Below, piece by piece: positions 1-11,449 of a stretch of 64,000 bases of DNA (position 1 is the stretch's first letter; every line of letters begins with the position of its first letter). The notes under the pieces are model-generated. The model was not told the DNA's origin. It ran no database searches and saw only the letters and a list, made by a program, of their open reading frames with translations. A program made the translations under genes and the position numbers. Where the stretch lies: the NCBI GenBank assembly GCA_039111635.1, contig JBCAQO010000002.1, positions 2,542,001-2,606,000 of the forward strand, written 5' to 3'. The DNA is from Heterobasidion occidentale (taxonomy: Eukaryota > Basidiomycota > Agaricomycetes > Russulales > Bondarzewiaceae).

Positions 1-3000
1 GTCGATGTTACGAACAGCGGTGGTCACAACGCTACGGCGGGCCTGGAACAACAGGTATGTGAATGCATATAATGTGTGTCATTATTAATTGAAATCGCGA
101 GGCAGGGGCAAGTAGACGTTGCCGATAAGTGCTTGCAACGTATCATTCGCCTCTGTCAAGCCGCTATCGTTTTCACTGCATTCGATGACCTGTTCATGAA
201 ATGGCTCGAATTCACGTGTACGATATGGCATTTGCATAAAGTATGTCTATGGTGTCTCTAAACCTGTCTACGATCTATGTTGATTTAAGGTACATGTTAG
301 CCTGTCCCTGCCTTGCAGCGCCTCTTCTCTCGCGAAGGAGATATCAGCGCAAGGTTCAGTGTGGTGGCCGAGCCTACCACAACCATCACAGATCCCAGTG
401 CCCTCACCAGCATCGATCCGTGGAACACATTTACGAGGCTAGCAACTAACGAAGAGAGCCTTCTACGTGGACTACAGTGGTTGTGCATGTTTGCCCGATC
501 CGGCGTTGATATTCCCGTGACAGTTTTCCAACGTTTTACCTCCTTCGCACATCGCTTCAAATTATCGGTTGCAGATTCTACACATCTTGCAAGAGCAGTC
601 TTGTACTCTGTGTGGCTGAAATCGCGAGGGCGCCAAGACCTGCTGAGCATCATCGTGACCCTTCATCAGCGTTCATCATCAGAAATCCTTACCGCACTTA
701 CAAACAAGACTACGGTCCACGATGTGTAGGTTCATTCGTCTTTCTCAGATGCCCACACAAGTAACGTTTCATTGCCATTAGCAATCTTTTTATTCGACAA
801 TCCTTGGCCGCTTTCCTTCTGCTGGCAGGATGCGATAGAAGGAAGTTAACAGACACTGGTCTCATCACCAATGATGAGAACAACGAGCTGCCATCAAGGT
901 GAAGTTGTCCTGCCATCTCGTTTGTAAGGTTTTCTGTATTGAATCTTGAACGCTACATGCAGGAGGAAGTTATCCAACCGAGCCTCGCTAGTTTCAGACC
1001 CCATTCACATTGATGTGGAGTTCATTACTGTTCTAGGAAGCTACGTGGACGAGGATAATGAGGATACTAGTCGTCTTCTCGCTAAATTCTTCAATTTGTT
1101 CGTCAACGATTGCTCGCTCCTCGAATCTCACGAAGTGGACAATTTTATCCTGCGCAACTCCGCTGTGTTATCTTCATGGTCTGTTTCATTCCTGCACTTC
1201 GGTCAAGTTTATACTGAGCAGCATTATTCAGTGTCTGGAAATTTTACGAGATTCAGCACCATGAGTTGGCAGTCGTACGTCCAAATCTCATGTTACGCGT
1301 GTTAGTTGTCTATTCGCAACCATTCGAAATCATACTGGTGAATGCGCTCCAGTTCAGCGTACCTTGGGAGTTACGGTTAGCGAGAATGCTCCTTTCGCTA
1401 GTAGTCACTAATAAGATCTACTTGTTAGTCTTCAGGCCCTCAAGCGTTTGTTTCGGATTATCCTAGATATTGCAAACCCTGCTTTCAACCTTGAAGATAG
1501 GCAATGGCGTTCTAGCGCCGTCTGTATATTCTATCACTACTTCACTTCGATGTGGCAAGATCCGCAGGTATGTTTTCCCATCCTTCGTTCTAGTTGCTTA
1601 ATCCATGACTATCTCTTCTTTCATAGGAGGAAGTCAGGGTAGCAATTGACACGTGGTCCCAGACTTTACTCCCGGTTCACTTTGAGGCTATGTCCCGCTG
1701 CTGGAATGAGTCGCTTTCGAAGGCACCCATCTCAGAACGTGTGAAGCTTGTGGCCTTCTTAATCCAACTCCACCCCCATTTTCCTCGGTGGCCAGGTATA
1801 TTTTGCTTGCTGCTCGAAGCGGACAGCGTTCATCGTAAACTTTCCAGTTTTAACATGGGAGACAATTCTTGAGACCCTCCTCGAAGATGACTACATGCAG
1901 AAAAATGGCGAAGACGAAGACGGGCCTGCTTCTGCTCATCTGGTGAGTATCACCTATCATATCAGCTCGATATATGCACGAAGTAACATGGAAGCAGTCG
2001 ATGTATGGTGTATCTCACAGAGAATCTGATGATACAACGATGACCGGCGATTCTGACATGGCTCTTCTGCGTGTAAGACAGCCACATCCCAATTGACCTC
2101 GTATACTAAACCTTTTTTCAAGGTTTCCATCGCATTGCTCAGTTTAAAAATGATTGCGGCCGGTGTCCCCATCGATATATTCTCTTTGCTCAGGTTAAAA
2201 CTGCAAATCCTACGCATCGTGGGGTTCACTGATGTTGCAACAGTACCTTCTGCCAGTGGCCACATGTTCAATGTGTCTTTCAGAGACCTGGCAGCTGTAC
2301 CTGATGATGCGTGGCCCTGTCTGGAGGAATTGCGCCTTGTCCTGGATGCGCCCCATTCATTCTCTCTGCCTCCTGCAGCAATGGCCGGTGCTCGACCGAC
2401 TGATGAGGCTCAATCAGCGCTTTTAATCGGATCTATCTTTGTCGATTTATTGCTGGCCTTGCTTCTCGACATCAAGGATCTGTTTTCTTTGCCCTTCCTT
2501 ACCATCAAGAGCTTGTTCGAATCTGTTTTGATCATCATATATAAACATGATATGGAGAACGCCACTCTGAAACATCTGCAAGGTAGCCTTCGCATGGTGA
2601 TTCGCCGCATTATCAACATATCGCTACAAAACGTCAGCTTTGAGCTCAGACAGCTTGGCCTCACGATATCTCAAGCATATATCAAACGGTGGCCATCGTT
2701 TACGGGAAGCTATGTGCTGTGAGCGTCTGTTCTCTATGATGAACGAGCTTGGTATTGATGAAACACAGGGAAGCTATCGAGGTTGCTGCAAGGCTTATCA
2801 TAGACCTCAGGTTCAATAAGGAAGATGTTCTCGTTTTGCAAGCTCTATCCTTCTTGGACACTTGTATTTCAATGTGATTTCGATGTTTGCATCTGTCTAT
2901 TGCCCGGCCTTCTGACTCATTGCTTGGACTTAGATTCGGAGAAAGTGGACTCTTGATCGCTTTATGCAAGGTACAAATTTTATGGGGTGCTTGTAATCTC

Positions 3001-4880
3001 CTTTGCTGAAAACTTCACACAGCGGGGACAATCAGACGCCTTCTTCGCGGTGCTACGTCTAGTCACTGAAAGCGATAGGCGTGCTTCATCATCACACAGT
3101 ACGAGAGAGATTCTACTTCGCGATGCATTTTCCAGGGCCTTAGAGACAGAGGTCGATGCGATCAAGATTGCGATGCAAAATCTTCAGAAGTATGTTGACC
3201 TGGTGTTCAGTCAAGTCTACAACGCGGAACTTATGCAATGTATACCCCCTTCATTTTACCTCCGTCTTCTTACTGACGAACATTCCACCAAGTCATCGGA
3301 ACCTCTCTTACAACGATAATCCGACGCGCAGCAGAGTGGTCACCTGAGAAATTTGACCCCAGCCCTCTGATCAGTATCGCCGCTAATCTTTTACAAAAGA
3401 ACAAGGGGCAGAGCGGTGTGAGTGAATCTTATTCTACAGTTCTGACAGCCTGCAGTCGCTCAAGAAGATTACAGGAATTGCTCGTATATCTAGACAATTT
3501 TTTGAGAGCGGCTTTGATCAGATTCAACGTATCACAACAGAGCCTTGCTCAAATACTCCAAGTGACGGCAAACCTGCGCAACATGACAAGACAGCAAGTG
3601 CCTGTAGTCAATGGTCATGATCCTTCCAGTACTGTGATAGCAGCTGTGTTCGACATTCTTTCCGAAGGACTGCGCAGGAAGACACGCGTTCCTCCACTGA
3701 CAGTCTCTTCCTTGTCGGAGGTATGTTTCGTCTCCATTGACCTTGAGCTTTCACCAACACCATGACAGGCCATATCATCGACATTTTTCTCCGGCTCCTC
3801 TGGTTACCAAAGCGAGTGGCGTGGAGCTTTTAACAACTTGGCGAACGACGGGACCGCTTACCTGCAAGCATATGGGGGCCAAGATGGTCAAGTCGACGTC
3901 GAGTTCACTGCCTCGTTGTCCATTGCCAAAATGATCATGCACAGCACAGAATACAACCAGGAAACCCTTCATCGACCCATACTAGAATATAGTTCAGAGG
4001 TAAAGTCCTTTTTTTCGAATAACTTCTGGCGCTACACTGTCTTATCCAGCCATAGAACTCAGGCCGTCACTTTATGAACACGCGCGGCTGGAACATTCTC
4101 GTTCTTGCAGCTTTGAATCACACCAGTGCTGTTCCAGGATCAGTGCTTATGTCCCATTTCTCTGCCTTTGTTTACACTTACTGCGACTCGTTGGCCTCTC
4201 TCGTTCCGGGTGCCCTTGAGACCGCAAATGCAGCTGCAACTATCAATCATGGATATGCTGCTATCAAACTGTGGCTGTTGCTTGAAAGAAAGCTGTCTAC
4301 TACTAGCCGAGCCGGAGGGGAAGATGCTTTCATTCAAGTCCTTGCTGACAATGGCTCCTCATCCCGCATGATATGGAATGAACTATGGCCGCCGTTCGAG
4401 AATATCATTCCCACCTACGTCGTGGAAGGTCAGACATCGGTATGTCTTAATATGCATTTCGGTGCCGATGCCTAACTGGATGAGCCATCTTACTAGCCAC
4501 TGGCAAGCTTGATTTCCTCATCCGCTGCCGACTTGTTCCTCTTCCTACGACATTCTCGTTCGGTCATAGGTCTAGAAACTGCACCGCAAGCAGCAACCTT
4601 GGCTAGACTGCAAATATCTGGACGTACAGAAACTCCAAACAGCAAGGTGCCGCCTTACTACAATTGTGTCGCCATTAACCTAATGCGATTGCTTTCAGCT
4701 TGCACGCGCCCTGCGAAGTCTGACAGAGCCTTCTCCGGCCGTGCCATGGGAGGTTCTCATGGAGCAAGCTACAAATGACGTGTTGGCGGCAGAGAAACTC
4801 CAAGCATCGGAAATCAAACGAAGGGAGATTGGAAAAAACAACGGAGACAGACGACGGGACTCACGAGTGGTCAGTTGACG
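1..4880 (+). CDS. Large helical-repeat protein, 3' part (possibly UNC80-like)
   Basis: The gene enters the window already open and runs through many short-intron exons to a TGA at 4878-4880. The first visible exon ends at position 54 in front of a gtatgt donor, and the last intron (from about 4647) joins into the block LARALRSLTEPSPAVPWEVL. The exons read continuously as a long, mostly helical, leucine-rich protein with no membrane segments, catalytic motifs or signal peptide, ending in a basic tail (ASEIKRREIGKNNGDRRRDS). Characteristic blocks are VDNFILRNSAVL near 1130, SERVKLVAFLIQLHPHFPRW near 1730, and HLQGSLRMVIRRIINISLQN near 2570. The overall look is of an armadillo/HEAT-type scaffold. 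My recollection of fungal UNC80-type proteins (scaffold of NALCN-like cation channels) is the best match, but this is weak; a Dopey- or Furry-like scaffold is possible. The coding status and strand are secure; the name is not. Confidence 0.7.
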
Positions 4881-4975
4881 AGCATAATAGCACGATATTG
4901 ATGTTTACTTGTGGAGCGGGTCGGAGTATTTATTCCATCGGATGATTGTAACGGAAGGTTGTGCTTTATGAACAA

Positions 4976-5347
4976 TCATGCAGTGCGTAACCTTGCCTTT
5001 TGTGCTTTCTTCCTGTTTTCCTTCACTATAGTAGAACCGACGAATAGACCGATGGCTGACAAGCCTACGACAAGAGTGAATGCTGGCAGACGAACAGCCC
5101 ACTCGCGTGAAGGGAACCAGCCGTGAATAGGACTTGAAGGATCGAAAAAAGGCTGTGAGATCGTTTGAGTGAAGATGTTGCACCGGAGAGTATGATTACT
5201 CGCCAATAAGATAGCCCAGATCGTGTAGTAGGTGAAGACAAATGCCGCGGCCAGCATCATCCCCCCTCCCAATGCTTTGTCGCTTGCAGCCTATCTTCGG
5301 TATGAGACGGATTCTGTTGGTGGATTTACATGGCTTTTGCGCACCAT
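4976..5347 (-). CDS. DPM2: Dolichol-phosphate mannose synthase regulatory subunit DPM2
   Basis: A small ER membrane protein of about 95 residues with two hydrophobic segments. The first contains FVFTYYTIWAILL, matching the FTYYTxWxILLP signature of DPM2. The second is LVVGLSAIGLFVGSTIV, followed by the lysine-rich end KENRKKAQKA. DPM2 stabilises the DPM1 catalytic subunit in the ER membrane, so that dolichol-phosphate mannose is available for N-glycans, GPI anchors and O-mannosylation. A clear 47-nt GT-AG intron splits the segment between ILLA and FFDPSSPIHGWF. The start is uncertain. An ATG at 5347 followed by a very short (39 nt) intron gives MVRKSH joined to AASDKALGGG; alternatively translation begins at the internal ATGs at 5260 or 5257. 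The gene lies tail to tail with the upstream gene, less than 100 bp away. Confidence 0.85.
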
Positions 5348-5551
5348 AGTCCAGCCAATGACTTGCAAATATGAGTCGGCGAAGGTGTCGAGCAATCCTA
5401 AGGATGCTGGCTAACGTGGTCAACGAAAGGTATGGAAGTACGCGAACACGTAAGCTGGTGCAGTTGTAGATGTACTAGTTCACGATCGCAAGCTCCTCCG
5501 TAACCGTGCACTTCAGCTTTTGTACTCCCTCGTCCTTGAGTGGCCCAACAA

Positions 5552-8500
5552 ATGGATCACCATGCTTTTGCGTCGCTATCTCATCTGCGTGTCCTCCTGC
5601 TGCCGGTTGGGTCTATCTCAAGGCCCACATTCGAGAAATGGGCAACCGAAATTCGCACATTCGAGAATATGAGACTGAGTGATATCCCGCCTGGCACTCG
5701 AGATGAGAAAGGTGAGTTATGTTCATGATGATTTACTATTACCTTCTAAATGTCAAACTCAGCTCGTTTCATGCCTAGTCCTAAGTCCAAAGGCTACCTG
5801 CATCTTAGTTTCCCTACTCACCCTCCACCGACTTCTCATTTCGCTATGTCTCTATTTCGGCCCTCTCACTTTCCACTGGGAGTCATAGGAATCGCTTCAT
5901 GTTCGCATAACGACTCATTGTCTTCCATTCTCGCCGACTTCAATGGGGCTATGCATGAATTGTTTCCAGCGGACTCCCTGTATCCCTTGGCGAGGAGTTG
6001 TTTTGTCTTCGAAGAAGGTGATGGTACTACGAATCTCAACCTTGGAGATCATCTTCCAGGATTGGTGATCATTCCAAGCATGATGGGGAACAAGAAGGAA
6101 AACATTGAAACGTTACTAGCTGATCTTTGCTCCAATATCTTGGGCGAGTTCTCGTCAGTGGTCTGTGCTTACACGAATATCATGGATTATAAAGGCAGCT
6201 CACACTTGGATTGGTAGCTGCAAACTCTGGAAAGCCCTCTTGGAAACGAATATCTGAATGGCGCCATGTTTCCTCTTCTACCACCCGCGTCTGATATGCC
6301 ACGTCCACTGAACGACGAACCTGAATCTCATGACTCTCTCAGCCCACTGCCGTCTTATAACAGTCAACCTGAACTAGGCATTTCAGCATCGCTTCGGCCG
6401 AAATCCGTCGCAGGAATGGCGCTGAAACGGACCTCATCGGCAGGGCCCTCGCTCAATCCTTCTCCGTCCCGTCAGACTAGTCTGATGATTCCGCCCACTC
6501 CCAAAAAGCGACTGAGTGGAATTGGTGTTGCTTCGTCTCACGGCAGGCTTTACAAAGTCCTTGGCGATTTTTTCTTGCTTGCAGGAAGAACAGAGGACGC
6601 CTCGATATGGTTCGCGAATTCCCGTACTCTTTTAGTCACTAGATTAAAGCGTTGATGCTAGGTATACAGAAGCCATCGCGTTGTTCAAGCTGCCGTCAGA
6701 CATCGTATGGCACGCTTCTGCGCTAGAGGGCCTGGCCGTCTTGGCCGTCTTGGATGCGTGGTCGTCCGGTCAGGGATTAGTGCGTCTTCTCTCTTTCGGC
6801 GTATGTCCATCATAATGGAATTCCCTTCTTAATTTCATAGCAAGCTTCTTTCAGCAACTCTAGGGAGCCGTGGTCAGATATCTCAGAGAGATTGAGTCAG
6901 GCCATCGCACTCTATTCCAAAGCTGTGCCTTCATCTTCATCTGACGCGGAGCAACGCCTGGATATACTGGCCTATCTGTACTCTACAGCTGTTCTCCGAC
7001 AGACGTCCCTTTTTTTTGCAACTTGGTCAGCTAAGGGCTGGGGCCCGCTCGCGTTCACGGCTATGCTACATCCCGGCCCTCTGCCCTATATACCACCAAC
7101 TCTCGCCCACGCCGAGTATAATACCCCTGCGAACCGCGACCGCCTTTCGTCCATCTCAGGCATTACCGCCTCCCACATATCTGTTATCCTCGCGCAGGCT
7201 CACGGCCCATGGCTCCTGCACATGGGCCATCGTGAACGCATCATCATACTTGAGGAAATAGCGTCTATGTACTCCTCACTCGGATACCACCGCAAAGAGG
7301 CCTACATTCTCCGGGAAGTTATTGGCTGTGTCATGGATCTGATGGTATGTGGCCGGGAGGAAGCTGGAGACATCGGTCTTGGGTATGCTCTTGCAAATGC
7401 TGCAAGCATGATGCAAGACAAGGGGGCTGTTGGTGTGAAGGGGAATGAGCGGCCCGACGGAAATGAGAGCGTTCTGAAGCTAGTGAAGCATGTTTGCAAT
7501 GTCCACGGAGTCAATCTCAGCGTAGTGAAGCTCATTGACACTGGGTCAATCACAAGTGACGGGCCCTTGGAGACGGAAGCCAGCCAGAACGAAGACCCAG
7601 AAGAGGTCGTACTCGAAGATCCGTACGGATGGCCCGAGCTTCAGGTAGGCATCGTTCGAGAAGCTTTGGCTGTTGCGGAAGCCTTACCAGGTGTGTTCTG
7701 TGATACCTTTTTGATATTGATTAATCTAATAAGTGCATCACTGTAGATTCCTCAGCTGCTGCACAGTTTGCTTTGTCGGCATTGAAATCACTGCACGCAG
7801 TTTTGAGCGAGGAGGATCAATATCATTTCTATTACACTTCTGCTCGGGCGCTGACTACAGCACGGCGTAGAGGAGACAAGAGAGTTATCGATTATTGGTC
7901 TGGACGGCCTGTCGACAGTATCGAAATATTGCCGTAAGAAATATTGCATACCTTCTATGGTGTATCTCATAATTTCAACAGGCTGCCACCCGTGAAGCTC
8001 CTCGTTGAGAATCCAATGTCAATCTTATCTCCCCGTCAGTCACATGGGGTTAGCATCCTGACCGGAATGACCGATCCATTCCTTTATAATCCTCGAAGGG
8101 CGTTTGCATCTCAGGTAAACCTTTCGCTACAGGTGGCCGTTCCAAAATCTCAACTTTCCATAGCAGGGACAAACATTAGTGGTGAAGAATGAAATTCTGG
8201 AGTTTCGCCTAACCTTGCGCAATCCATATGTCTTTAATCTCGAGATTGAAGCCTTGGCTCTCAGGTTTGTCAAAATATCCTTTCCATGGCAATTCGCTCA
8301 TCTATCTCTCTAGTACATCCGGCGTGCCTTTTGAGTCGAAACCCATATCGGTTGTCATACCAGCAAACTCTTTCCACTCGATTACCATGTCAGGCAAGCC
8401 ATTAGACGCGGGCGTATTGACTATTCGGGGATGCTTTGTTCAAGCGCCAGGGGGTGCTTCACACGAGTTTGTCTTGCCGCTCTCAACAGTGGAAGAAGAA

Positions 8501-10360
8501 GATAAGAAATCCCGTCGACGAAGCACGATTGCTTGTGAATCAGGGCGCTCTAAATACCATGGACTGGACTCTCGTCCATGGGAGAAAGCTGGAAAGAGGC
8601 TCAGTATCCAGGCGAAAGGAAATAAAGCATCGACGGAGTTGCGTCGCTTTCTGGAGTGCAAAGTCGTTCCAGAACAGCCATTACTTCGAATTCGATGGAG
8701 TTCCCTTACGCACGGTGCTGTCATGCTGTATGACGGTGAGACGTACGTATCTACATGGGATGCTTACAGTGGATCAAGCTGACCCAAACCAGTTCGACCA
8801 TCCGTCTGACACTGGAAAATGTCTCGTCACTACCGATTGACTTCCTCCGGTTAACCTTTGATGATTCGACTATTCCACCTGCACAGCAAGCGTTGGTTGA
8901 CGGCGAACTTTCCGTCTTCGACACATACGAGACAGAGTATGAATTAATCAGTCGGCCAGTCTTTTCATGGACCTCAGATCTGCAGCAAACCAAAATTCCA
9001 CCTCATCGAAAGGTTACCATTGTGATTACATGCCTTGGTAAAGTCGGTTGGTGAGTGCTACCCATCAACCCTAATCTTTGAGAGCAAACTAATATCTTTC
9101 TAAATGCTAAGCACGAGTGGTGCGATTCATGTTGCATATGGCTATGTCCATCGCAAACAAGACACTCTACAGAAACCTTCAGACGTTTTCCACACGAGAC
9201 GACTGTCATATCCTGTGCTGGTGACCGTGTACCACATGCTAGAATGTCATCGAATGGATATCCTGCCCTTTAGACCAGAGGCGGTATTTAATTCAAATGA
9301 CGAAGGTGACAACAACAGTGATGCTGCACGAAAGAACCTCTTGCGTGTCGATGAAGATAGCTGGTGCTTGTTCTCCATAGACGTGCGGAACACATATGGC
9401 CTCCCCTTCGAGGTCACATTCGACCGGATACAAGAAGGTGAGATTTGGCCACCGATGAATGATAATTCACTCATGAGCGGGGATGCAGGCTCTCCACATA
9501 CATCTACCTCATGCTTAGTTGCACCAGGATCAACATCGCGGTAAGTCCAGTGCCCAGCCTTGCGTCCTCCAGTTTCGAAGCTAATGATTTTGATCAGCAT
9601 TGTTCTTCCTCTCAAGAAGTTTTTGCTTCCAGACGACATTGCATCACAGCCAATACCCACACTGTCAGACAGGCAGTTTGTAGTGGCCAAGTCAAACCTT
9701 ACCTCTGGGGAGGAGGTGGCCCAGCGCGAACTGTTCTGGTACAGGGAGGAACTCTTTAAATGCGTTCGCGGGCGCTGGCGCGAGGTGCGCTAGAGTTTTT
9801 CTTCGTCCTATTATATGCGCTTACGCAATTGCAGGCTGGAGGTACCCGGTCTGGTGAGCTTTCGTTGCGGCAGCAGAGGATGAGTCTGCCCATGCTAGAG
9901 AACTTACGGACCGAAAGTGCGAGAGTGTCAATGTGTCTGGTTTGTCGCGACAATGGCCTCGACGATTTTTGGCAGACAGTGGACCAAAAGGATGGCAAAT
10001 TCCTACCCAAACCGTACGACTTCGTCTATCTTCGATTAAAGGTCACGAATTTGTCCCGTGAGTACACATTTTGATTATTTGCGTGCCGTAGAGGTCTGAA
10101 TGGAGCGTATAGTGTCACCATTGGTGCTCACTGCGGACGTTCTTGCAGACCCTTCGGACCACGTTATCCAGGAAGGTGTTATGTTAGATATACCTCTTGG
10201 ACACCTAGACAGTGGTGAATCACGGGAGATTGAAACAGCTTTATGTTTCGTGTCGTGTGGTCGGTTTGAACTCACTGCAGAAATTAGAGTGATGGGTCTC
10301 AGTCGCGACGAGGGAAAGGTTGGGACCGGATTGCTGACGGCTATTGTCCGAGATGAGTAG
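5552..10360 (+). CDS. TRS120: TRAPP II complex subunit Trs120 (TRAPPC9)
   Basis: Multi-exon gene whose N-terminus (FASLSHLRVLLLPVGSISRP, then YLHLSFPTHPP and FPLGVIGIASC) matches the TRAPPC9/Trs120 family. This is a Golgi-located subunit of the TRAPP II guanine-nucleotide exchange complex for Ypt31/32 (Rab11). A splice at about 6147-6217 restores the conserved FSSLQTLESPLGNEYLNGAM. The next exons carry a Ser/Pro-rich insert, then helical repeats (GRLYKVLGDFFLLAGRTEDA; ISERLSQAIALYSKAV). The C-terminal half is beta-rich, as expected for the Ig-like domains of this family, and ends CGRFELTAEIRVMGLSRDEG before TAG at 10358-10360. I chose the ATG at 5552 because it opens the conserved block directly and no earlier in-frame ATG exists. 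Length and domain order are those of a complete gene. Confidence 0.92.
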
Positions 10361-10596
10361 TTATACTGACGTTATTCTTGTTTTTGCGACATTTGTATAC
10401 CGTTATCATTATCAACTTCGATGGAACAACGGCATCATCATCTAGACCGCTCTTCTCCAACATCAGCAAAGCCTGTATAGCAACAATTCATGTTGAAGCA
10501 CTCGCTCAGACGAGGCCATCCAAACCAACAAAAGAACATAGATATCACAAGTACTCGAGCTTACATTAGTACAATCACCCTCAACAGAGTCCTCCT

Positions 10597-11156
10597 TCAA
10601 TCAAACTCAGAATCGTCTTGTTTGAAAGCAGCAGCGTATGCCATGATCGTCCCATATATCAATCTACACAGGGCAATGAGCGACCATCGTCTGAATATGT
10701 GTGCGCAGCTCACCCTCCACCAACGATCGACATGGCACTGGCCCCGGGCTTGATGATTTCGGAATGGGCAAGGACAAGGGGGAAGGCGAAACCAGTCACC
10801 ACGATCATGGCTGTGATGAAACGACCAAGGTCCACAGGACCTGAGCTTTCGTAGGCGTCGGTGGAGAAGTCGTCTCCGCCACAATGTGAGAACAGCGCGT
10901 TCGGAAGTGGCGCCATCACGAACATCAACGCTGCGGTCCACATATTTGAACGAGGCCGTTGAGAGCGCAAGAAGGACGAAGTGCTCACCGACAAGGAGGG
11001 GTAGCCAATTAGACCATAGCGCACATGACAGAATTATCATCAAGAACCCTACAGCCAGAATGAAGGAGAGAAGAATGACGGCTGAGGTGGAAATCTGGTT
11101 AGTACAGACGAACAGAGAAGTTGACGAAGATACTTACTTTTGATACCTGCCGCCAT
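10597..11156 (-). CDS. VPS55: Vacuolar protein sorting protein Vps55 (OB-RGRP family)
   Basis: A small four-transmembrane endosomal protein of about 130 residues. It starts MAAGIK at 11156, splices into TVILLSFILAVGFLMIILSC, and continues with LTFVMAPLPNALFSHCG, SGPVDLGRFITAMIVVTGFA and FPLVLAHSEIIKPGASAMSI. It ends YGTIMAYAAAFKQDDSEFD and TGA. The P-L/I-P-N-xxF and FPxxLAxxxxIKxGA blocks are family hallmarks. With Vps68, Vps55 acts at endosomes in traffic to the vacuole. I infer three introns: one after the six-codon first exon, one after the second hydrophobic segment and one before the final exon. It is convergent with TRS120, 236 bp apart. Confidence 0.92.
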
Positions 11157-11449
11157 GGATTATGTTACTGCTACAAAAGAGCCTGTTGCTGCGAGTTCGA
11201 CTCGGACTCAATGTACGTGACGATACGTGCAGTGACAATGGTCACGCGTTATATTTGGTGTGACTATGATGTCACCAACGCAAGTCATGCACAATCTCCA
11301 CAAAAAATTGAACAGGGAAAGTCATTGGAAATTAAACTGACTCGCCAAGCAATCGAGCAAGTAGGCTGGATATAATTTACAGTTGCTGGTACTCCAAGAA
11401 ATATATAAGACAAAAGGAAGTCCTGTCCGCGATCCACATCGAGTCGATA

